A stretch of DNA of 64,000 bases, from assembly GCA_911728455.2 (NCBI GenBank), contig OU452219.1, positions 20,243,397 through 20,307,396 on the forward strand. The letters are read 5' to 3'. This DNA comes from Marthasterias glacialis. Its lineage: Eukaryota; Echinodermata; Asteroidea; Forcipulatida; Asteriidae. The notes below the pieces were generated by a model that ran no database searches, had not been told where the DNA came from, and saw only the letters and a program-made list of their open reading frames with translations. Position 1 is the first letter of the stretch. Every line of letters begins with the position of its first letter. A program made the position numbers and the translations under genes. Shown piece after piece: positions 48,201-60,200 of this stretch.

Positions 48201-51200
48201 TAAAGAAATCGTTTTTCGTAAAAAATTTCCAGAATAAAAAAAATGATAGTAATAGAAATATATTCTTAGTAGTGATGGCTTTGAGAAGATTGTGAGGTGA
48301 GGACAATTCTAAAGATAAACTTTGCCTTTCTTCAGCAGAAATTGCTTTCGTGTAGAGATTAACAAACTATTTAATATTTTCTTAACCACTTCCTGCCGGG
48401 AAAGTTCCATTTTTTCCTGTCCAATTGACAGGATAATTTTTTTGGAATTGCCGGAATCTTTTTTCTTCAAGAGTGCCGCTGGCACAACAAACCATGACTG
48501 AACAACGCCAAGAAAACAATGACTGTCTTTGAGGCACCGTGAGTCGCAAAACCTCGGCCGTGAGCTTCAGCCAAGGATTGTTCCCAAATCGGGAACCAAG
48601 GCTGGATACTCGGTTCACTCTCACTCACCTCCATTGAGCTGAAATACAATGAATGAACAATGGTGGAAACCTCTTGATGTCTCGTAATCCTCTTCTTGGA
48701 ACAAAAGGACCAGGGTCTAGAATCGGGGGTTACACAATAACCCCTTGCATAATGGGCAAAAATTGGTGATATATTCATCACCATCTGCCTTCTTTGTGTG
48801 GGTGAAACGAAGCGTTGCACGGCGAGTGCATACTCTGTGCACGCTCCAAAGACAAAATGTCTAGGCGACCTTTGTTCCAGTATTCCGATTTTACACAATG
48901 GCGTGTTTACACGAACTCCACTTGCTGGCTTGGGCAACATTTCCTAGTATACATGTCATCGGGCGTCAGATGGTTAAGAGTTCAGTGTTAGTTCATGGTC
49001 CACACTGCCCTAATCCATTGTGATTTTATAGAATCCCCGGTGGAAAAACAATCTCAGGAATGTTTTCCTTATACAAATTAGAGCATGAGTGAAACATTGA
49101 GCTGTTCATACACCACAGGTTCTTCTGCAAACAAATAAGTGTTGATATTTCAATGGTTGAAACCACAGTGCTTCCCAACAGATAACCAGAGATTCTCATT
49201 GGTGATAATGAGAGCAGTAGCTTTACCTTGCTCTTGGCTGAGGCACCCAGGAGTGGTCTGATTCTCTTGTTGGCAGATGCTACCGGTCTCAGCGGCAGAA
49301 CCTTCTTGATTGGACTGTCCAGGACTGTGGGTGTGGTCGGAGTGGCTGGTTGCTGGACTGAGCATGAAAGACAGACAGTGAATCGAAATGAGAGGCAGGT
49401 ACAATTCAAAGAATATGTGCTCTGTTATCAATAGTTAGTTTTCCTGAATTATCATTATTACAATCTCACTATGCATCTGTCATCCTTAGATGTTTTCTTA
49501 CCAGTAACACAAGCAGAAAATAACTTTGTTAAAGCAATATATTCTGCTGTGTTATTACCCTGTTTGTGATAATAAAACCACTCAGGCCTGCACGCTTTGT
49601 TCTTGAAAGGACAAGAAACCAAGGTATTTTCTCCTTGGTAAAGGGCACCTCTATGAGGAAACTGTAAATTTCTATTGGAACATTTCAAGGGGCAATGGTT
49701 GCCTCCATTTCTTCCGTACAGTATCAGAGCCTGCAAAGTCACCTTAAATAGCAAACTTAATCACTGCAGCACATCAGCCAAAGAAACCTTGAAAGGAGCA
49801 ATGTTGGCTAAGAACCAGAAACCCCAAGGTTAAGCCCTTACTCTTTCATGATGTGCTCTTGGATCCTCTACGTGCACCTCCTATCCCATAAGTACAGAGG
49901 ACCCGCGGCTTAATGTTCCATCCAAAGGATGCTAAACTACTTTTGTAATGAAATAAAGTACAACTCACATTTCGCTAAATAAGGTCAATACATGCAGATT
50001 TGACCAAAACCTTCACAGAAAGCTGAGCACAGTGTGAGAAATTAGGTGTAATTTTGTAGATGTCGGAATCTACTTCGCACCATGGCATGGTGAGGCATGC
50101 TAGAGTTCTCACCTGATGTTCTATTTAGATCCCTTAGCACCTCATAATTGATCTTGCTGGATATCTTTTTCTCTATCAGGAGTTTCTCGATGGCTTCCCC
50201 TGCCGTGCTGGCCTGGATTTGCGGCTTGCGGACATGCTTCTTTCTCTTCAATGAACAACAATATTTAATAGTTTGCGGTACCCGCTGCTTAAATACAGGA
50301 TTTGAACTGCCTCTAGCTACCGGGCCAAGCTCAGCGGTATAGTGGTGAGGCACCTACTCTGGAATGGCATAGGTCATGGGTGCGAATCCCACCGATTAAT
50401 AATATGCCTGTGGAGTTTATTCACAGCACTCGGGGAAAGTACAGAGTAGACAGTGCTTAACACACACTGGTGTATGCGTGAATCCCAGATAACAATGATA
50501 GTTTGAACTGAATATGATACATGGTAAACACACTGTACTGTACTGCAGAGGAAGCAGAGCAGACTAAGGGAAGATAAACTGGAGCTGCCTCACCAGAAAA
50601 TGTTGCAGAAGAAATTTCTGCTGAGCAAAATATCAGCAGGATACCAGTCACAGATGGTACATTTGACATGGTAGTTTGGCTGGTAACATTATTCTGGTTT
50701 AGCTACTTGTTGTGCTTAAGCAGCTCTATGAAATTGGGACCAGGTGTTTAAGTTTATTTTTATGGGGTGGGGGGAGGGGAGGGGAGGGGAGGGGAGGGGA
50801 GGGGAGGGGAGGGGGAGGTAAGGCCATAAACAAGGCAACACAGGCAATAGCCCCCATGGTATCACCACGCTGTATGTCCGATGACAAAGTAAAACAACAG
50901 ACTGAAATGGATAAGTACCTTTTTGTGACTTCATTTTGTGAGATGTAAAAGTGCATGTACAGATCAAGAATGTTACAGCACTTTACAGGTTTACACTTTT
51001 ACATAGAGTCAAAAGTACTTTCAAAACAAACTAACACATTAAGGCACTGATATGCAAAAAAAGCATGAACAAAACTGAGAGAAGTACAATCAATCAAAAT
51101 GGATAAAAGGAGCTCCGAGCACATCGTTTATGAAATGTGAAAAGTGAATGTAAATATCAAGAACATTACAGCATTTAACAATTTGTAATTGTCCTTATAC

Positions 51201-54200
51201 CGTGTAAGTAAATATGAAAATATTCAATCTTGATACATGTAAATTATTCCACATCTATCTAACGCATCAATCAAAGAAAACCTTGACAAAAGTATCCATC
51301 TTCAAGTCTACAAATATTTACCTTCTTGGGTTCTTTGGTAATGCCTTGCTCTTTCTCCAGGGCTTCTTTTTCCTCTTTTTCTGTTTCAAAATTGGAACAG
51401 GAAATGTTCCGTGAAAAGATAATCAAACATAACCTCCACGATTTATGGATAAAGAAATCACGCAAACCCAACACATGGGGAAGCTAACTCATGCGTTTGA
51501 TATATCACTGTTTTTATATGTTAACTGTATATATCCCACATTAGCAGGCACAGCTCGCTGACTGTTCAGCTTTTACAATGAGGCAGCTTTAACTAGACAA
51601 GACACTCAGTCTCAACTGCCTAAGGCAATCGGAAAACTTCCAAAAGAACTAGACAAAGTACCACACACATATTAAGGACACTCGTGGGTGCCCAGTTTCC
51701 CCCAAGTATTCCACACCACCCCCGCCTTGCCCCCAAACCCTTTGAACAACACCCACATTCCAATTTTAGAAGGAAAAAAAAGAAAAAAACAAAAAAACAC
51801 TTTGACTTTGAAAAAAATATATATTTTTCTGTGAATTACCAATGTAGATTACTCTTCACAGTGCCAGGCGAACCCATGACATTTAGCATTCAATAAGTCC
51901 TTCTAACTTCATTTCCCACAATCCAAACGCAATAAATGATGCAGATTGAAAATGTCTTATTGCATTAGTACCCCCCCACCCCCAACCACCTCCTTTTTTC
52001 TCGCCAAAAAGCAAATACTGGGGAGATACACTTATCCAAAACAAATAACCCAGCCAGCTCAAGGAGCATTGAATGAAACCATGAAAGTAACGGGAGAATC
52101 GACAAGTAGGCCAACATGAAAAAGGTTAACATCAGTGAGATGGGGGAAAATTACAGGCATAATTTGTTTTTTTGTTTTTCGGAGAGATGTTTACCCCGCA
52201 GGCACTTTCTAACATTTGAGTCAACAATTTTTTAAATGTCACGGCATAATCTGAGCATAGAGCTACTGAGCTGGGACTCGTTTTTAAGCACGTTAAAGGT
52301 GTGATATTGCACTGGATAAGTCATGACAACCTGGTCTGGCAGTTTTAATATCATAACTAAATTAAAAAAGCTTGTACCGCTAACCAACTCTCATTACATG
52401 TTCAAGTTTTGTCTACAGTGAACCGATTTCCAATCTGAATTTGGGAGATTCCTAATTCAATCAAAGAGATCACATACATGTAGCATACCAGGAATTGACG
52501 CTGTACCTTGTGTTGATTTAAGAAAAGTCATCAGACCAGAGGAAGCAATTAATGCCAACATGACCAACGAGTATAAGCACACCAGCTGCAGCAGTTTTGC
52601 CAACATTACTGAAGCTGTACCTTACCTTGATTCAAGGTAAGCACACCGCTTGCAGCAGTTAATGCCAACATGACCAACGCTGTACCTTTTCTTTGTTCAT
52701 GGCGAGTATAAGCACACCAGCTGCAGCAGTTTTGCCAACATTACTGAAGATATACCTCATCTTTATTCATGGCAGGCATAAGCATACCAGCTTGCAGCAG
52801 TTTTGTTAAAACCTTACCAAGAACATTCCCTCGTCTTGATTTAAAGACTAAGAATACTAATAGCAGCAGTTTTATGTAAAGACTACCAATGCTGTAGTGT
52901 ATCTTTAAAGACAGTAAACACCATTGCACTACCACCCACCACTTATCATCTAAAAGCAAGCTTGGATCACATCAAACGCACCGGCACTGTAGAAAAGGTC
53001 TCCTGAACGAGGAAATGTGATGCTATTTATTTGAATTTCCTCCATGGGGTTTTACCTTTCATGAGCTTGATGTATTCGGCATTCTCTTTGGTCCAAATCG
53101 CTGTCTTGATGGCAACTTCCTGGGGGCTTAGTATAAACTGTGAGCAGACAACGTAAATAACATTAATGGGTCATGTGTCTCGGAGAAACATCCCTCTGTT
53201 ATGTCTCCGTATAACCCCACCCCCCCCCCCCTCTTTCATATACTCCCTTTTACCAGCAAATCTTAATTTGTATCTCGGTTCAGTAGTTGTGCTTAGCGTG
53301 GGAAAATCTCGGGTAAATGCTGTGATTGGAATTACTTTGACTCAATTAGCACCGTTGAGAAAACGCCCTAGGCAACAAACCTGTGAATAATTCAAGTTTT
53401 ATTTTCAATACTTGGCCTTGTTATTCAAATAGATTTGAACGTAGTTGTGCCCCTTTTTTGAAGTATATAAACAATTGTAACCTTGTTTCTATTTATTTTA
53501 AACGGTGAGCTTTCACTACTCCATGCATCACTTTCTTAATTCTTGTTATTTTATTTGTAGTTTTTATCCCTTGTTTCAATCCTTTGACGTCTTACACACT
53601 GTCATGAATGTCTTTCCGGGTGGTCATTAGCAACTGCTTTATCGACTTCAGGGTAAATCTATAAATGTTAAGTTCCCTCCCACTAATGTCTGGCTTGTAT
53701 ATATTTTATCCTTTCAATTTTCCTTCTTTTCTGTTCTTATTGGGTAGGTTCAGACGTTTTATTTGAAGGACTGGATATTTGCCTCATTATGCCATAGATC
53801 AAGGAGACATATTTTGTCAACTTGACAAACTTGAGTCAGTAGGTATATCAATATCCTAGTTAATCAACCCTCCTACCATCTGACCACTCAATCTCATCCA
53901 CTGTGGTTCTGATCGATAGATATGCTATGCCAGCCTGCAATATGATATAACGTGGTGAATGCATCTATTAAGTACACAACACATACGTACGATTAGTTCT
54001 GTGGAGTGGAATGGTTTCATACGGTTGGTCAACTCGAATGGGAAATGTTACCAAGGAGAGTTAAGGTGCCAGACAAGACATTCTAGGTGGAGTTCTCATT
54101 GGACTAACTATTTCTGAGCTTGTATGCATCAATTCATTCTTATAGCCAAATCTCAAAGGTGTGTTAATATTCCTCTTCATCCCACACAAGCCCTTTCCAC

Positions 54201-57200
54201 ATTAGACGTAACTCCCGGGAAATTCCCAGGGAAATTGGGTTGACCCTTTTCCACTTGAATTGAATTGCTAACCCTGGGAAATTCCCAGGGAAATTGGGTT
54301 GACCCTTTTCCACTTGAATTGAATTGCTAACCCTGGGAAATTCCCAGGGAAATTGGGTTGACCCTTTCACATTGCTAACCCTGGGAAATTCCCAGGGAAA
54401 TTAGGTTGACCCTTTCTCACTTGAATTGCTAACCCTGGGAAATGCCCAGGGAAATTGGGTTGACCCTTTCCCACTTGAATTGCTAACCCTGGGAAATTCC
54501 CAGGGAAATTGGGTTGACCCTTTCCCACTTGAATTGTCAACCCTGGGAAATGCCCAGTAAAATTGGGTTGATCCTTTCCCACTTGAATTGCTAACCCTGG
54601 TAAATTCCCAGGAAATTGGGTTGACCCTTTCCCACTTGAATTGCTAACTCTGGGAAATGCCCAGGGAAATTGGGTTGATCCTTTCCCACTTGAATTGGTA
54701 ACCCTGGGAAATTCCCAGGAAATTGGGTTGAACTTTTCTCACTTGAATTGCTAACCCTGGGAAACTTCCGTAAAAATAGCTATTTGCCCGGGCAATAGCT
54801 ACCCCTGCTTGGGAGTCAAGTTAAGCCAGATAACACCAGAGTTAGCATAATGAGGCAAACAGCATCAAGAGCTAAAACGTTATCATTTTTACTTAATTAA
54901 TGCTTCGAAATGATGTTGCCAGGCATACTGCCAAGCGAATCATTCTGTGGAGGAATAAAAGACACATGCCAATTGCCAACGAATACATGAATTAACCTTC
55001 AAACAAATTGACTATACTTAAATGGCTATTACAGAGGCCAATCTGATTTTAATAGCGATCAGTCATGCCACTTTGACGTTCAAGGAATCGTCCCACAATT
55101 CACAATTTTTAAAGACAATTTTAGGTTCATACAAAAAAATTAAAAACATAAACGAAGAAAATTGCCAGATAAGTTTATTGCCTGAATGATAATTGAAAGG
55201 GAAAAAAAATAAATAAATAAAATAAAAAATACAAACTGTAATTTTGTTTTTATTTGCATTTTTTTTTTCCAGGGGAAATCAGCATATTCTTTTCAAGTCA
55301 AAAGCCTCGAGGGTAACGGTTGGGGGGGGGGGGGGGGTGTTCGAATTACTGGAAAGAGCTCAAGCTTCCTCCCTCAAGCAAAACACAAACAACCACATCT
55401 GCCAGACCGACCCTTCAAGGGATCTCTACATACAGTGGCAGACTGGTTTAAATTAAGGAAGCTGGTCTAGTTTAAAGGAAAATGTACGCCGCTGATATGA
55501 TTTAATTCCATAACGTGTAATCTTAGCATGTTGAGGAATACTGGAGGCATAATGTAAACAGATATGCAACAGTACACCAGTACTCTGTCCTCAATAATCA
55601 TGCTGGAGCATCCCTCGGTGTTCCTTACAAACAGTTTTTGTCTTTGCAAATGTTTGTCTGGACACTTTATTTGTTAATGGAACGCAAATAGTTTTGGGAG
55701 TAAACACGACGGCGAGCTTTCAAGAAACCAGGAGCCAAATAAGTATGTTTATCTTCATAATAAGCTTCCCCAAATTGGACAGATTTTGTTATCTTTATTT
55801 TTGAACAAGTTAAAAGGGCCACGCATTTCGTGTACAATCAGGGAAAAAAAATCAACTGTAAAATATGTCTGTGTGAAAGTGTTTTGAATTTTCTTTTTAC
55901 AGAAAAAGACATCCCAGTTGAACTTGTTTCCTTGAATGAGGCAGACGTGCCTCCACCATCGTCTTCCTGTCTGCATTAGCCTAAACTGAATGCTACTTCG
56001 AAAAGGCACCAGACTAATTTACCCTCGCAGCCTCTGTCTGGTTCCATTGATTGAAATGAGAGGGGGAAAAAAAAGAAAAAAAGATGGCCACTCCATGGTA
56101 AAGGTCATGGTCGACACAAATACTGTTTAAAAATGTAATCTCTTTATACTGGAACACTTTAGTCAGTGAAAATAAACAACCACTTTAACCAATTAAGGTT
56201 CCCTTTCATCTCCCCCCCCCCCCCCAATCATCAATTTGCCAAATCAGGCGAGACAGGCAGGGCTTTAAACAGGATGATGGCATACTGGAAAAATAACTGA
56301 TGGTGTTAAACACGAGACTGCAAGCTTCAAGGCCCTCCACTGCCCTTATACTGTCACATCCAGCAATTCTTGAGACGCGCCGTATGATTATTCAAGATGG
56401 CTTGCAAGAACAGTTTGTAGGTTGGGGTCAAATTTCAGTAGTGGTAAGGGATGCTCTTTGATATTAGAGGTGTCAGCTGGGGTTGGGTTGGGTACGGCGG
56501 AGTTTAGGGTTGGTTGTCTGTGGTGGGGTGGTGGGGGGTTGGGTGGTAAGTAAAAGTACAGTTTAGCTGGGCTGATGGTGGGAGATTGGGTTTGTGTGTG
56601 GGAGTCTGCTGGTTTACAAAGATTTAAGTTAGGTTATCCAGATAGAGTGAGCTACAGCTAACAATAACTTTTTGGTAGTGCCAATTGTAATGTTTTGGCC
56701 TCGATGACTATGATGAAACTCACACAATAAATAAGCACTGTGCTACTGTTTTCTGACTACCTGATGGAACTTCTTATTTATTCATCCGACCTCTGACCTT
56801 AACATAATGTATGGAGCCCCTGTTATCAAGAGTATTATCAGCACATGGATAGTACACAGGGCGTGTTGTGGCCGAGCAGATAAGGACAACGGACCCGAAC
56901 TCTGGTGTTTCAGATCAGCAGAGTGTGGGTTCGAGTCCCGGTCTTGACACTTGTGTCCTTAAGCAAGACACTTAACCATTATTGCTTCGTCCTTCGGATG
57001 GGACGTAAAGCCGTTGGTCCCGTGTGTTGTGTAATGCACGTAAAACCCAGTGCACTTATCGCAAAGAGAAGGGATTCGCCCCAGTGTTCCTGGTTTGATC
57101 GGCTGCAAATTGCACCACAGCACCTTGTAAACCGTTACATGGTGCTATGTAAATACTTCAAAACGTAACTCCGCATACCTTGCAGGAAAAAACAATGAGC

Positions 57201-60200
57201 GCTTTGAGACTCCCATCGGGTGTGATAAAGCGCTACATAAGAACTGCGTATTATTATTATGTAGTTCAGGACAAGATTTTATAAAGAATCTTCAAGATTG
57301 GCAAAGCCTACTACCCTTGTACCCATAAACACTCATTGAAAGGTCAGCAGAACCTCTCCTAATGATCTGAGAGTGAACACAAGTAAATTAAATCAGACAG
57401 TAGTTTGATCATAAAGAAAAGACCACCGAGTAGTTAGCTAGGGTTGGACTCAGTGGGAAGATTAGAGGGTTGGTTGAGTTTGGTGGGGGTTGGGTGGTAA
57501 GTTAAAGTAAAGTTCAGCTGGGCTGATTGATTAGTTTGTGGTTCTTTCTCTATGGTTTAACTGGTGAATGTGATGCTATTGTTTGGATCTCTCACAACTA
57601 CACATGTGCGATAAAGAAATTAGTCAACATCAACTACCTAATCCCTTCAAGTCAAATTTTCTTTGTTTACCCCCCGAAAAAGTACTGAATCAATCGACAG
57701 TCAAATGCATGAAACAAGGAAAATTTGGATTTCAGATTCATTGTAACATTATTAAAATACATGAAGAAGGTGAAACAAAGACAGCTAGATAGATTAATGT
57801 ACATGTATGTATAGATAACAGATGGGTTGCAAATGACGTTAACAATGGGAAAAATCAGCAACCTTTGATGACAATGACTGCATATATTTTAGCGCACAAC
57901 TGTGCATTACGCATTAAGTACTGCACACAGCACATGTGCGTTTCATAAACTCCTTCCATGATTGGTTGATAAGCAACTCAAGCTGCGCTGAAACTTATAT
58001 AGTTTGACACGGCTACAGGCCAAAATAGAAATTGACATCAAAGATGGCGTCTATTGCAACCTATCTATATCCAGTCACTAAAATCAGTCATAACTCCAGA
58101 GTTCTGATGCTTATGGTCAACTAATATAAAGTGAGTTGATGTGGAATTATCCACATGTAATGTACACTGTAAAGGTACTTTTATATGAAAGTAAAAAATG
58201 ACACGTACCATATCGATTTCCCTGTCATCAATACCAGTCAGGTCAAGTTCACCAGATTCTTCTTCTGTACCTGGTTGGAAACAAAAACAAATAAATAAAT
58301 AAATAAACAAGTTAAATAAACCTTCACTAGCAACAAAAAAGACCCCCCCCCCAAAAAAAAAACAACCCAACAACAAACAAACAAACAAACAAACAAACAA
58401 ACAAACAAACAAACAAACAAACAAACAAACAAACAAACAGACAAAAAACAACCCAACAAACAAACAACCCAACAAACAAACAACCCTACAAACAACCCAA
58501 CAAACAAACAAACAAACAAACAAACAAACAAACAAACAAACAAACAAACAAACAAACAAACAAACAAACAAACAAACAAACAAACAAACAAACAAACAAA
58601 CAAACAAACAAACAAACAAACAAACAAACAAACAAACAAACAAACAAACAAACAAACAAACAAACAAACAAACAAACAAACAAACAAACAATCAAACAAA
58701 ACAGTCACAGAGATTTCCAAAAGCCGTCCAGTATGGCTGCTGAAACATGACAAAAGTTCTATACAATATTACATCATTTGTTTCTTGTGTCCTCACAGCT
58801 CTGCTAGCAGCGAATACTGCAAAACAATTATCTGCTTACGAAAAATACCTGGGAGAACCAATCAGAAACAGCGCACATGATTGTTTTAATTTGGCTGGTT
58901 GCCGTTTTTAGAACTGAGCTCATTTTTGAGCGGCTCAATGAAACTGAACCTTGTTCTTAAAATAAAATAGGGAGAAGATCAACTGAGCCCAATGTCATAA
59001 AGCTGCTAAACCAGAAACGTGACGCTTAGCTAATTTTCTGCTAAGCACAAATTAGCAGGGAACCAGTCACAAGCATTTTAATTACATGACATTTTGGCTG
59101 GTAACCTGTTTGTTTGTTTTTTGTTTTTGTTTTTGAATAGTGATTTCTTAGTGCCAAGCACTTTTTACAGCCTAACAGGTTCCAGAAAATGGCTCCTTCA
59201 TTCCCTCCTTCATTCATTCATTTTATTTGACAAAAGAAAATAAATGAATAAAAATACAAAAACACAAAGAGGTGCATACAAAATTAACGGATTACAAAGC
59301 CAAGGTTAGCCCCAAAAGCTGTTTACAAATCCTGGCTTAATTCCATCGGGGTCCTTAAAAAGAAAAACATAAAGGCATACAAAGGTGAAGCTTCAAGTTA
59401 ATAATTGTTGATGAGCATCCAAACACAAAGACCAAACATGTAGACCTCAATGTAAAATTACAAATTATAAGAATCCAAATCCAATTTGTCTACTTCCGAG
59501 AAATACGGTTGAAAGTCTTAACATACATGTAAATAAAACAACTCAGCCGCAAAACTTCAAAAATTAAATCACACCCCCGTAAAATAACACTGTATAAACA
59601 GCTATTGTCAAGTCCCGCTGCTGGCCCTAAGGGTATACAAACATGTGGTATGCTCATTGTATTGACATAACGTCCTAAGCAAAATAGAGGTATTAAAGAA
59701 GGAAAATGCCTGGAAACGGCTGGGCTTCTATTAAGCTCTGGGGATCTCTTAGCACCCTGCAGATATCTCCGGTTTGGGCCAAGAAACGCTATACTTTGTC
59801 ATATTATTTTCCTTATATATATAAAAACCCTGAATCTTTCACATCTCAGCAGAACGTGAACTCCACTCTTCCTGTTTGCCAAGAGTAGCAAAGAGTCATT
59901 GAAACACATGCTGGAAAGAATGCTGAACAAATTTGTGTTGCTAAAATAGAATAATATTTCATTGTTCCAAAACTTTTTTACAGAGAAAGAAATCATTTCA
60001 TTCAACCTGTAGAAAACTTGAAGAAAATGCATGGGGAATTTGAATGTATTTCTTCAGGCTTAAATGTTTGTGAGACTAATTTATTTCCATATCATTAAAC
60101 AACATGTATGTGGTAAGTCGGAATAGGACTGTATTTATTTATTAAGTCTCACCTTTAGATTCTGGCTGTCTCATACATTCCTCAATCGTTTCTGTCAGGC

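Noticed and set aside
54164-54582. Minus-strand repeats reading [18 protein letters not shown]
   Set aside because: The 54-bp minisatellite is a multiple of three and lacks stops in one frame. It lies in a BRF1 intron, and the two differently phased halves argue against coding.
56859-57168. tRNA gene and 87-aa ORF near 56.9 kb
   Set aside because: The tRNA-like head has A and B boxes but continues into a SINE body with an (ATT)n tail; no intact cloverleaf end with terminator. The ORF is inside the SINE.
58065-58753. 208- and 171-aa FVCL-repeat proteins on the minus strand
   Set aside because: Translation of the (CAAA)n microsatellite. Only the part overlapping 58209-58270 is real coding sequence (BRF1), in one frame.
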